Source: Aquibium microcysteis
Lineage (GTDB): Bacteria; Pseudomonadota; Alphaproteobacteria; Rhizobiales; Rhizobiaceae
Length of the DNA: 64,000 nucleotides
Assembly (NCBI RefSeq): GCF_014495845.1
Contig: NZ_CP061080.1
Span: forward strand, 1,725,001-1,789,000
Direction: 5' to 3'
Within the stretch, counting starts at the first letter, position 1. Each line of letters opens with the position of its first letter. A program made the position numbers and the translations under genes. The notes under the pieces are model-generated. The model searched no databases. It had not been told where the DNA came from and saw only the letters and a program-made list of their open reading frames with translations. Positions 18,756 to 27,929 of the stretch are shown here, in pieces.

Positions 18756-20366
18756 TCACCCCTGCAGCACCCCGCCGGCAGCGCGCATGGCTTCGGGCGT
18801 GTCGACGTCGAGGAAGGCGCCCGCGCCGATCTCGACGTCGACGATCTCGGCAGCGCCGCTCTCGACGATGTGTCGCGCACCGGTGTCGCCCGACAGCCCC
18901 CCGACGGCGGCAAAGAGCGATCGCGGCAGGATCACCGGGTTGCCGCGCTTGCCGTCGAACGTGGCGCGCACGATCGACAGACCGCCCGCTGTTTCGAAGG
19001 CGGCGACGAGGCGATCCAGATCCTCGGCGGTCACGCCGGGCATGTCGCCCAGCACCACGAGCGCACCTGCCGCTTCCGTGGGCAAGGCGGCGATGCCGGC
19101 CTTCAGCGAGGAGGACAGGCCGGAAGCGTAGTCCGGGTTCGCGACGATCCGGACGTCGAGCCCCTCCAGGGCGGCAGTCGCACGGTCGGCCTGGTGGCCG
19201 AGCACGACGACCGTCCAGCCCACCCGGCTGGCCAGCACCTGGCGCGCGGTGCGGCGCAACAGCGGCTCGCCTTCGAAATCGGCCATCAGCTTGTTGGGTC
19301 CACCCATGCGGCTCGACCGCCCGGCGCCGAGTAGAACCGCGTGGACCGCCGGCCCGTGTGGCCGGGCGGGCCGCTCGCGCGGCTGCGGCCGGGTCGGGAT
19401 CTCCATCAGGAGGCCGCCGACGCCCATGCCGGCGATCGCCGCCGCATCGACGGCCACCCCGGCCACCAGCCGGTCGAGGATCCAGTCGAAGCCGTTTTCC
19501 TTCGGGCTGCGCGCGCAACCGGGCGCGCCGAGAACCGGCACGTCGCCGACACGGCCGAGCACCAGGAGATTGCCGGGATCGACGGGCATGCCGAAGCGCT
19601 CGACCGTGCCGCCGGCGCGGCGGATCGCGGCGGGAATCACGTCGCCGGCGTCGCTGACCGCCGACGCGCCGAACACAAGGACGAGGTCGTTGCCTGCGGC
19701 CATGGTCCGGATGGCATCCGCGAGGTCCGCCTCGTCGTGGGCGGTCCGCTTCTCGACCGTCACCTGGCTGCCCGAACGGGCAAGGCGCGTCTCTGTGACC
19801 CGCCGCGTCTTGTCGAGCACGCTCGCCTTGACCACCGGCAGCACGGTCTGCACCAGACCGACCCGTTTCGGCCGGTAAGGCGCGACGGCCAGGGCTTCGC
19901 CGCCGGCACACAGGGCGGCAATGCCGTCGACCAGGCCGGCGCCGACGGCGAAAGGAATGATCTTCACGGTCGCGACCATCTGGCCGGCGCCGACGGCGGC
20001 GTGTTCGGCGACGGTGGCGATCGTGATCGACGGGTCGACTGCGTTGATGGCGTCGATGAGCGCCCGGTCGACCGTGAATACGCCCGCGGCTGCGGCGTGG
20101 AGGTTGACGCGGCCGGTGGCCGGCGCCTTCACCTCGACGTTGCGCGTCCGCAATGCGGCCGCGATCCGGCGCGCGGCTTCGTCCTCGACGAGGTCGCCGT
20201 CATCGAGCGAGGCGACCACCACGGTGGAAACACCGGAATCGGCCAGCGCCGCGACGTCTTCGCCCGTCAGCAGATAACCCTTCTTCAGGCGCCTGTTTCC
20301 CGCCGATGTGGCGTGAGCGAGCAGCGTGCCCTGCGCCTGGGTCACCGGAACCGGCCCGAACCTCAT
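18756..20366 (-). CDS. Fusion of molybdopterin-binding domain and MobA-like nucleotidyltransferase
   Basis: 536 residues. N-terminal ~335 residues: a MoeA/MogA-type molybdopterin-binding region (LLTGEDVAALADSGV early, VFGASAVSDAGDVIPAA later). C-terminal ~190 residues: a GT-A nucleotidyltransferase with AVLLGAGRSSRMGGPNK and LGDMPGVT, as in MobA/MocA. Likely attaches CTP (MCD) or handles molybdenum insertion for xanthine-oxidase-family enzymes, the role of MocA. The ATG at 20366 overlaps the preceding xdhC stop (ATGA). Last gene of the leftward maturation cluster. Confidence 0.87.
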   Translation of the reverse strand: MRFGPVPVTQAQGTLLAHATSAGNRRLKKGYLLTGEDVAALADSGVSTVVVASLDDGDLVEDEAARRIAAALRTRNVEVKAPATGRVNLHAAAAGVFTVDRALIDAINAVDPSITIATVAEHAAVGAGQMVATVKIIPFAVGAGLVDGIAALCAGGEALAVAPYRPKRVGLVQTVLPVVKASVLDKTRRVTETRLARSGSQVTVEKRTAHDEADLADAIRTMAAGNDLVLVFGASAVSDAGDVIPAAIRRAGGTVERFGMPVDPGNLLVLGRVGDVPVLGAPGCARSPKENGFDWILDRLVAGVAVDAAAIAGMGVGGLLMEIPTRPQPRERPARPHGPAVHAVLLGAGRSSRMGGPNKLMADFEGEPLLRRTARQVLASRVGWTVVVLGHQADRATAALEGLDVRIVANPDYASGLSSSLKAGIAALPTEAAGALVVLGDMPGVTAEDLDRLVAAFETAGGLSIVRATFDGKRGNPVILPRSLFAAVGGLSGDTGARHIVESGAAEIVDVEIGAGAFLDVDTPEAMRAAGGVLQG

Positions 20367-21073
20367 GCCGCGCGGCTCTCGGCCTCTTGCGCAAGGCCGC
20401 GCGAACGGAAGGCCGCGATGACTTCCGCCAGCACGGCGACGGCGATTTCGGCCGGGCTAGAGGCACCGATGTCGAGGCCGATCGGCGAATGGATGCGCGC
20501 GATGGCGGCCTCGCTCGCGCCCATCGCGGCCAGCCGCTCGATCCGCTTCGCATGCGTCTTCCGGCTGCCCAGGGCGCCAATATAGAAGCAGTCGGCATCG
20601 AGCGCGGCCTTCAGCGCGAAGTCGTCGATCTTGGGATCATGCGTCACCGCGGCGACCGCCGTATAGGCGTCGAACGGCCGGTCCTTCAGCACCGTCTCCG
20701 GCCAGTCCGCGAACAGCCGCACGTCGGGGAAGCGCTCCGGCGTGGCGAAGGCCGTGCGCGGATCGACGATCTCCATGTCGTAGCCGGCGATCTTCGCCAT
20801 CGGGGCCAGCGCCTGGCTGATGTGCACGGCACCGATGACCACCAGGCGCGGCGGCGGCAGGTGGACGTTGAGGAAGAAGAGCCGGCCCTCGGCTTCCACC
20901 GTGCCGGACCGGCCCGACCGGAAGGCCTTCAGGACCGCACCTCCGAGTTCGCCGGCCACGGCATCGCCCTCGCGCACGACCCGGTCGCGCCCGTCCGACA
21001 GGTCGGTCACCAGGATCGCGGCGCGGCGCGCCCTGCGCTCGGCGTTGATCTTCTTCAGCGACAGGGGATCCAT
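20363..21073 (-). CDS. XdhC/CoxI family protein, Rossmann domain
   Basis: 236 residues. Maturation factor for molybdenum hydroxylases; binds molybdenum cofactor and promotes its sulfuration and insertion. Seen: a short lead-in, then a Rossmann fold RLVVIGAVHISQALAPMA, TAVAAVTHDPKIDD, YIGALGSRKTH and the conserved SPIGLDIGASSPAEIAV. The N-terminal XdhC domain is a separate gene directly upstream (21086-21421), so XdhC is split. Coupled to the downstream MobA fusion by a 4-base overlap. Confidence 0.92.
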   Translation of the reverse strand: MDPLSLKKINAERRARRAAILVTDLSDGRDRVVREGDAVAGELGGAVLKAFRSGRSGTVEAEGRLFFLNVHLPPPRLVVIGAVHISQALAPMAKIAGYDMEIVDPRTAFATPERFPDVRLFADWPETVLKDRPFDAYTAVAAVTHDPKIDDFALKAALDADCFYIGALGSRKTHAKRIERLAAMGASEAAIARIHSPIGLDIGASSPAEIAVAVLAEVIAAFRSRGLAQEAESRAA

Positions 21074-21085
21074 CGACGTCTCCGC

Positions 21086-21421
21086 TCAGCCCAGCCGCTC
21101 GACATAGACCTTGATGCGCCCCCCGCACGAGAGTCCGACCTGCCAGGCGGTCTCGTCGGCGACGCCGAATTCCAGCATGCGCGGCTTGCCGGTCTCGATG
21201 ATGTCGACGGCTTCGGCCACGACCGCGCCTTCCACGCAACCACCGGAGACGGAGCCGTGGAAATTGCCCTCCTCATCGATGACGAGATGGCTGCCGACGG
21301 GCCGCGGCGCCGAGCCCCAGGTTTCGACCACCGTCGCAACGGCGACGCTGCGGCCATCGTTCATCCAGCCTTCCGCGATCAGCAGCGGGTCGCGGGTCTC
21401 GTCGAGCGTCGGATCGTGCAT
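21086..21421 (-). CDS. XdhC/CoxF family protein, N-terminal domain
   Basis: 111 residues. Seen: DGRSVAVATVVETWGSAPRPVGSHL cut short here to the family core, then SVSGGCVEGAVVAEA with the conserved Cys and a final GLSCGGRIKVYVE with a second Cys. This is the N-terminal half of XdhC proteins found alone in cox clusters (CoxF). Twelve bases separate it from the Rossmann-domain gene. The ATG at 21421 is chosen because it starts the recognisable domain. Confidence 0.9.
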   Translation of the reverse strand: MHDPTLDETRDPLLIAEGWMNDGRSVAVATVVETWGSAPRPVGSHLVIDEEGNFHGSVSGGCVEGAVVAEAVDIIETGKPRMLEFGVADETAWQVGLSCGGRIKVYVERLG

Positions 21422-21447
21422 GGCGTGTTCTCCCGCCCTGAATATGG

Positions 21448-22722
21448 TCACGCGGCCCGGCGCTTGCCAAGACCCATGAAGCGGCGCGGATCGGCCTCGC
21501 CGGCGCGTTTCTCGGAGAGCGAAGCGCAGAGGTCTGCAAGCGCGTTCAGCGTGTGGACGGGGCGGAACTCGTCGACATGCGGCAGCATGGCCTTCACGCC
21601 CCGCGCCTTCGCCTCGAAACCGTCGAAGCGCAGCAGCGGGTTGAGCCAGACCAGCCGCCGACACGATTTGTGCAGGCGCTCCATCTCGGCGGTCAGTCCA
21701 TCGACGTCGTCGCGCTCCAGCCCGTCGGTGATGAGCAGCACGATCGCGCCCTGCCCCAGCACGCGCCGCGACCAGACGCGGTTGAACTCGTGCAGCGTCT
21801 CGCCGATCCGCGTGCCGCCCGACCAGTCCCGCACCGCCAGCGAGCTGTCGGCCAGCGCCGCGTCGGGATCGCGGTGACGCATCTGGCGCGTCAGGTTGGT
21901 GAGCCGCGTGCCGAAGACAAAGGTGTGCACCCGCCTGCGCTTCTCCGCCAGCGCGTGCAGGAAGTGCAGGAAGACGCGGGTGTACTGGCTCATCGAGCCG
22001 GAAATGTCGGCGAGCACGACGAGCGGCGGATGGATCTCGCGCGGCGAGCGGAACTTGGGCAGGATGAGGTCGCCGCCGGTGCGCAGGCCCGACCGCAGCA
22101 TCGCGCGCGCGTCGGTCCGCCGCCCGCGCGGATCAGGCCGGTAGCGGCGGGTGCGGACGAGGTCGAATGGCAGCTTCAGGTCGGCGATCGCCCGTTTCGC
22201 CTCGGCGATCTCGCGTGCGGTCATCTGCGCGAAGTCCTTGCCGCGCAGCACCTCGCTGCCCGAGAAGGTCAGCCGGGCGTCGACCTCGATCTCCGGGATC
22301 TCCTGCGGCTTGCGGTTCTTGTCGTGCCCTTCGAACATGGCGTCGGCGACGCGGCTTTCAGCGGCGCGCGGCTTCTGGCGCTCGCGCGTGTCGGGCGCCT
22401 TGGGCGAGAACATGGCGAGCATCTTCTCCACCAGCTCGCGCGACTTCCAGAACAGGCGGAAGGCCTCGTCGAAGGTCGCGTGATCCTCGTGCCGCTTCAC
22501 CAGGACGGAGTGGAGCACCCAGTAGAAATCCTCGCGGCTGCCGATGCCGGCCGCGAGAACCGCCTCGATCGCATCCTTCACCGAGGCCGGCCCCACCCGC
22601 ATGCCGGCCTTGCGCAGCGCGCGGGCGAAATAGACGATGTTGTCGGCCAGCCGGCCGTCGGGCTTGGCGGCATTGGGGAAGGTTTGCTGCCGGGCCGGCT
22701 CGCTGTCCGCCGCGGCGCTCAC
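21448..22722 (-). CDS. coxE: VWA domain protein, CoxE family
   Basis: 424 residues. N-terminal helical region typical of CoxE, a basic middle (RRYRPDPRGRRTDA), and a C-terminal von Willebrand A domain with MIDAS motif DISGSM, the Thr-containing GGTRIGETL and ITDGLERDD. In carbon monoxide dehydrogenase systems CoxD (MoxR) and CoxE work together to build the CuSMoO2 active site. Here no coxMSL is seen, so the client is unknown. Lies directly downstream of the MoxR gene. Confidence 0.9.
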   Translation of the reverse strand: MSAAADSEPARQQTFPNAAKPDGRLADNIVYFARALRKAGMRVGPASVKDAIEAVLAAGIGSREDFYWVLHSVLVKRHEDHATFDEAFRLFWKSRELVEKMLAMFSPKAPDTRERQKPRAAESRVADAMFEGHDKNRKPQEIPEIEVDARLTFSGSEVLRGKDFAQMTAREIAEAKRAIADLKLPFDLVRTRRYRPDPRGRRTDARAMLRSGLRTGGDLILPKFRSPREIHPPLVVLADISGSMSQYTRVFLHFLHALAEKRRRVHTFVFGTRLTNLTRQMRHRDPDAALADSSLAVRDWSGGTRIGETLHEFNRVWSRRVLGQGAIVLLITDGLERDDVDGLTAEMERLHKSCRRLVWLNPLLRFDGFEAKARGVKAMLPHVDEFRPVHTLNALADLCASLSEKRAGEADPRRFMGLGKRRAA

Positions 22723-22816
22723 GTCCGCCGCTCCCTGACGGCGGACGAGGCGATCTCACGAACCCACACCGCGTCGTGACCCCGCGCCCGCAAGAAACCG
22801 CGCCGCACCACCGCCC

Positions 22817-23746
<930 letters not shown>

Positions 23747-23778
23747 GCCGTCTCCTGGGAATGAGTGGCGAAGGCGCG

Positions 23779-24273
23779 TCAGAAGACGCGGTAGGCGCGG
23801 CGGTGATAGAGCAGCGGCGACAGGTTACCGCCGACCCGCAATCCTGTCACGCGGCCGAACAGCACGCGATGCGTGGCGACGTCCTTCGCCTCCAACAGTT
23901 CGCAGTCGAACACGGCGAGCGCGGTCTTCAGCGTCGGCGCACCGGTCGCGATCGTCTCCCAGTCGTCAGCGCCGAATCGCGCCTCCGGCGGCTTGCCCGT
24001 CAGGCCGGCGAAGTCCGCCGAGAGGGCCTGATGCTCGGCCGCCAGCGTGTTCAGCGCGAAGACGCCGTTGTCGCGGAAGACGTCGTTCCTGGTGTTCTCC
24101 CGGTTGAGACAGACGAGGATCGTCGGCGGGTCGTCGGACACCGAACAGGCCGCGATGACCGTCACGCCGCGCCGGCCGGCGGCGCCGTCTGTCGTCACCA
24201 GATGCACGGCACCGGCGAAGTTGGCCATGGCGTCGCGGTAGCGGGCCGGCTCGATCTCGTTCCTGTTCAACAC
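23779..24273 (-). CDS. Flavin reductase domain protein
   Basis: 164 residues of the HpaC/RutF flavin reductase fold: YRDAMANFAGAVHLVTTDG, GVTVIAACSVSDDPPTILVCLN, VFALNTLAAEHQ and a C-terminal LLYHRRAYRVF. Supplies reduced flavin to a monooxygenase or acts as an NAD(P)H:flavin oxidoreductase. The start appears to be GTG at 24273. Only about 30 bases before coxD, so possibly co-transcribed, though no functional link is known. No monooxygenase is adjacent. Confidence 0.88.
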   Translation of the reverse strand: MLNRNEIEPARYRDAMANFAGAVHLVTTDGAAGRRGVTVIAACSVSDDPPTILVCLNRENTRNDVFRDNGVFALNTLAAEHQALSADFAGLTGKPPEARFGADDWETIATGAPTLKTALAVFDCELLEAKDVATHRVLFGRVTGLRVGGNLSPLLYHRRAYRVF

Positions 24274-24436
24274 CCGGCCATGCCTCTGCGCCCGTTCCCG
24301 ATCTCGGCGCCAATATAGGGCCGACCCGCGGGGTCACAAGCGGTTCGCGTGCATTGCACATGAACGCTTCGTTCTTTACCAGTTGAACCGACCAGGCCCT
24401 TCCGGCCTGCGCGAGGACCGGTCCGACCCGAACACG

Positions 24437-25510
24437 ATGCAGCAGGCAGCCTTCACAGCGCTGGTGATCCTCGCCATGGCCGGCGCCCCGATACCGACGG
24501 CCGGCGCGGCTGCCCTCGGTCTGGCCGCGCCCCTGTCCGGATCGGCGGAGATCCTCGGACTGCAGATGCGCGCCGGCGCCGAGGCAGCGGTCGCCGCGGC
24601 TGCGGACGGCAGCACCATCGAGATCGTCGACACGCAGTGCTCGGCCGAAGGCGGCAGCACCGCGGCAGAATTCTTCGTCGTGGCCGAGGTGGAGGCGGTG
24701 ACGGGTTTCCTCTGCATCGAGGCGATCGAGGCCGCGATGCCGATCCTCTCCAGGGCAGGTATTCCCGTCATCACGACCGGCGTGCGCGTCACCAGCCTGA
24801 CCGATCGTCGCGAGAAGACCGGATGGCCCGTCTACCGGCTGGCGCCGCGCGCCGATGCCGAACTCGCTGCCGTCTCACGCATCCTGACGGACCTCTGGCG
24901 CGGCGAACTCTTCGCCATCATCGACGACGGCACCATCTACGGCCGCGAGCTCGCCGAAGGTTTCCGTCTCGCCGCCGAGGAGGCCGGCCTGAAGCCGGTC
25001 TTCACCGACACGTTCAGGCCGCAGCTCGACAACCAGATCGCGCTGGCCGGCCGCCTGCGCAAGTCGGGTGCGACGCATGTCTTCGCAGGCGGCGACAGGT
25101 CCGACCTCGCCATTCTCGGTCGCGATGCGCGGGAACTGGGCTACGACCTCGTCATCGCCGGCGGGGAAGCCCTGCGGGCGGCACCCGACGCCGTCGACCT
25201 TGCGCCGGGGACCCTGATGATCGCGCCGGCGGAATGGGCCGACACGGCCGAGCCGTCGGTGCTGGAGACGCTCGCCCGGCGGGAGGTGCTGCCGGCAGGC
25301 TACGTTCTCCCGACCTACGCGGCCGTCGAGATCGCGCTCCAGGCATCGAAGCCGCGTCCCGACGGAACGTCTTCGGTCGCGGCCGCCCTTTCAGGCGACA
25401 CGTTCCAGACCGTCCTTGGACCCGTCCGCTTCGACGAGAAGGGCGACTGGGCGGGCGAGCATTACCGGCTGTTCCGCTACGACGGCGGCGCCTTCCAACC
25501 GATGGACTGA
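24437..25510 (+). CDS. Periplasmic amino-acid-type ABC substrate-binding protein (LivJ-like), orphan
   Basis: 357 residues. Signal peptide MQQAAFTALVILAMAG... to AGA, then a type I periplasmic-binding fold: GLAAPLSGSAEILGLQMRAG, IEIVDTQCSAEGGSTAA, VTGFLCIEAIEAAMPILSRA and FAIIDDGTIYGRELAEGF. This is the branched-chain-amino-acid/urea-binding family. No permease or ATPase genes are linked, so it is an orphan or shares a transporter. A TTG at 24383 could extend it, but the ATG at 24437 begins the signal. Six bases separate it from the P1 peptidase gene, implying an operon. Confidence 0.82.
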   Translation: MQQAAFTALVILAMAGAPIPTAGAAALGLAAPLSGSAEILGLQMRAGAEAAVAAAADGSTIEIVDTQCSAEGGSTAAEFFVVAEVEAVTGFLCIEAIEAAMPILSRAGIPVITTGVRVTSLTDRREKTGWPVYRLAPRADAELAAVSRILTDLWRGELFAIIDDGTIYGRELAEGFRLAAEEAGLKPVFTDTFRPQLDNQIALAGRLRKSGATHVFAGGDRSDLAILGRDARELGYDLVIAGGEALRAAPDAVDLAPGTLMIAPAEWADTAEPSVLETLARREVLPAGYVLPTYAAVEIALQASKPRPDGTSSVAAALSGDTFQTVLGPVRFDEKGDWAGEHYRLFRYDGGAFQPMD

Positions 25511-25516
25511 ACTCCC

Positions 25517-26533
25517 ATGGCTTTCAGAGCGGGCTCCCGCAATCTCCTGACCGACGTCGCCGGCCTGCGTGTGGGCAATGCCGTGGACGCACGCATCCGT
25601 TCGGGCGTCTCCGTGGTGCTCTGCGACCGGCCGGCGATCGCCGCGGTCCAGGTGCTCGGCGGCGCGCCGGGCACGCGCGAGACCGACCTCCTCGAGCCGC
25701 ACAACGCGGTTGAGAAGGTGGACGCGATCGTCCTGTCGGGCGGCTCGGCTTTCGGGCTGGATTCGGCATCGGGCGTGCAGGCATACCTGCGCGAGCGCGG
25801 CGTCGGCGTGAAGGTGCACGACCTGTCGATCCCGATCGTTCCAGCGGCGATCCTGTTCGACCTCGTCAACGGCGGCGACAAGGACTGGGGCCGCTATCCG
25901 CCCTACCGCGACCTCGGCTACGAAGCGGCCGAGGTCGCTTCCGAGACCTTCGAGATGGGATCGGCGGGCGCCGGGTTCGGAGCGCTGACGGCCGGGCTGA
26001 AGGGCGGGCTCGGCTCGGCGTCGACGGTCCTGTCGAACGGCATCACAGTGTCCGCGCTCGTCGCGGTCAATGCGGTCGGGTCGGCCACGGTCGGCGACAC
26101 GCCGCATTTCTGGGCAGCGCCCTTCGAGATCGGCTACGAGTTCGGCGCACGCGGGATGCCGGCCTCGGCGCCGGCCGACGCGACGGACGTCGCGTTGAAG
26201 TTCCGGAGCGGGAATGCGCCCGGCGCCAATACCACCATCGCGGTGATCGCAACCGACGCCGTGCTGAGCAAGGCCGGCGCCAAACGGCTGGCGATGTCGG
26301 CGCATGACGGCTTCGCCCGTGCGATCTGGCCTGCCCATACCCCTGCCGACGGCGATCTGGTCTTCGCGCTGGCGACCGGCGGCAGCGGCGTCGTTCCCGA
26401 AGGCGACGCGGCGATCGAACTGGGTGCGGCGGCGGCGGCGACGATGGCGCGCGCGATCGCCCGCGGCGTCTTCGCCGCCGAGCCGGCGGCCGGCGACTTC
26501 TTCCCCGCCTGGCGGGCGCGCTGGGCGCGGTGA
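25517..26533 (+). CDS. P1 family peptidase (DmpA/BapA-like aminopeptidase)
   Basis: 338 residues. N-terminal-nucleophile hydrolase of the S58/P1 family, which self-cleaves into two chains. Seen: NLLTDVAGLRVGNA opening, LSGGSAFGLDSASG, GSAGAGFGA, and the processing site APGANTTIAVIATDA, where Thr239 would become the new N-terminal nucleophile. Family members cleave N-terminal residues from peptides, including D-amino acid or beta-peptides. No signal peptide. Co-transcribed with an orphan binding protein. The stop overlaps nothing; DUF2259 follows by 80 bases. Confidence 0.9.
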   Translation: MAFRAGSRNLLTDVAGLRVGNAVDARIRSGVSVVLCDRPAIAAVQVLGGAPGTRETDLLEPHNAVEKVDAIVLSGGSAFGLDSASGVQAYLRERGVGVKVHDLSIPIVPAAILFDLVNGGDKDWGRYPPYRDLGYEAAEVASETFEMGSAGAGFGALTAGLKGGLGSASTVLSNGITVSALVAVNAVGSATVGDTPHFWAAPFEIGYEFGARGMPASAPADATDVALKFRSGNAPGANTTIAVIATDAVLSKAGAKRLAMSAHDGFARAIWPAHTPADGDLVFALATGGSGVVPEGDAAIELGAAAAATMARAIARGVFAAEPAAGDFFPAWRARWAR

Positions 26534-26613
26534 CCCGCACCACCGATTCCCGGTGGATCGCCGCGGCCGATCGATGGCAGAATGCGGTCGGGGCGGGAAC
26601 AGGGAGAATCGTC

Positions 26614-27342
26614 ATGATCCGGCAGCCTGTCGCGGCCACCGTCCTGGCCTTCGCAATCGCCTTCGCCGCCGGTTCTGCAACCGCTGGCAGCGTGGCCGAT
26701 CTCGAAATCCTCGGCTTCAGCGCCGATGCCTCCATCTTTGCCTTCGAGGAATACGGCGTCCAGGACGGCTCCGGCTTTCCTTACGCCAACCGATACTACA
26801 TCGACGTGGCGACGGACCGCTTCGTCCCGGGCACGCCCATCCGCATCCGGATCGACGACGAGAGCGCGCCGCTCCACCAGGCCAGGGATCAGGCAAGGGC
26901 GCCGGGCCAGGCGATCGTCTCCGACGCGATCCTGGCGCAGAACCGCGGCCACACCGCCGGGATCAACGCGATCACCGAGCTTTCCGCGGATCCGTTCCGC
27001 ATGGCGGTGAACCCTCGCCCCGTCATTCCGCCGGTCGACGAGGCGATCGAGTTCCGGATCGAGGAATACGCGCTCGATGTGGCCGGTTGCGAGAACCTCG
27101 GCCCGACCATGGGCTTCCGGCTGCTGCGCATCGACCTCAGGGCCGGCGGCACCGTCGACCTGCTGCATGAGGACGACCGCGTTCCCTCCAGCCGCGGCTG
27201 TCCGCTCGGCTACCGGATCGGCGCGGTCCAGACGATCCACCCGGACGGCGGCGCGCCGTCCTTCGCCGTGCTTGTGGCGGTGCGGTCCTTCGGCTTCGAA
27301 GGGCCCGACTACCGCTGGATCGCGGTCACCGGGCGCCTGTGA
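26614..27342 (+). CDS. DUF2259 family exported protein
   Basis: 242 residues. Signal peptide MIRQPVAATVLAFAIAF... to ATAG, then SVADLEILGFSADASIFAFEEYG, which is the DUF2259 signature (predicted secreted, alphaproteobacterial). Two Cys (VAGCENLG, RGCPLG) may pair. AGGGAG precedes the ATG at 26614; an upstream frame start would mask the signal. The last bases overlap the start of the next gene (GTGA). Conserved next to purB in rhizobia; function unknown. Confidence 0.88.
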   Translation: MIRQPVAATVLAFAIAFAAGSATAGSVADLEILGFSADASIFAFEEYGVQDGSGFPYANRYYIDVATDRFVPGTPIRIRIDDESAPLHQARDQARAPGQAIVSDAILAQNRGHTAGINAITELSADPFRMAVNPRPVIPPVDEAIEFRIEEYALDVAGCENLGPTMGFRLLRIDLRAGGTVDLLHEDDRVPSSRGCPLGYRIGAVQTIHPDGGAPSFAVLVAVRSFGFEGPDYRWIAVTGRL

Positions 27343-27872
27343 CGGAGCGGTCCGCTTCCGACGCCCCCGCTCCGGCGCGGCGGTCCATCGGTCCGGGCCG
27401 TCGGACCCGAATCCGCCCTGCCCTGCGGCTGCTCGCCGGTTCGATCGCCTGGTCCCTCGCCATCGTCGCCTCGTGCGCCGCCTCGCTTCTGGCGCGCGCG
27501 TGGCAGAATGCAGACGCGCAGGCCGCCGTCATCCTGCTTTTCTGGTTCGGAGCCCTGCTCGCCTACGCGCCCGCCGTCCTGCTCGCGGATCGCTTCGGCG
27601 GGCACCGGGCGGAGACGCGCTTCGCGGCCGCCATGGTGCTCCTGGCCGGCGCCACGATCGGCATCACGGCCTTCCTCTTCGGCCTGTGGTACCGCCTCTA
27701 CTATGCCCACTGGCACGAGCCGGCCCTGACCATCGGCTGGATCTTCCAGTTCATCTTCACCGTGGCGGCGGCCTGCTATCATTTCCTGGTGCTCGGCCTG
27801 CGGATGTATCTGCCGGTCGGGCTGCCGGCGCTGCTGGCATTTTCCCTCGTCCTCGCAAGGACCCGCCGTTGA
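27339..27872 (+). CDS. Hypothetical four-helix membrane protein
   Basis: 177 residues. Basic N terminus, then hydrophobic segments at about residues 30-51, 60-82, 95-116 and 132-155, with a short basic tail. The GTG start overlaps the DUF2259 stop, so the two are translationally coupled. Aromatic loop YRLYYAHWHEP between helices 3 and 4. No recognised family. An inner-membrane protein of unknown function. Confidence 0.7.
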   Translation: MTERSASDAPAPARRSIGPGRRTRIRPALRLLAGSIAWSLAIVASCAASLLARAWQNADAQAAVILLFWFGALLAYAPAVLLADRFGGHRAETRFAAAMVLLAGATIGITAFLFGLWYRLYYAHWHEPALTIGWIFQFIFTVAAACYHFLVLGLRMYLPVGLPALLAFSLVLARTRR

Positions 27873-27929
27873 GGGCAGCGGCAGCCTCTGCTAGGGGGTC
27901 GGCAAGGCTTTCCCGACGAGGACACACGC

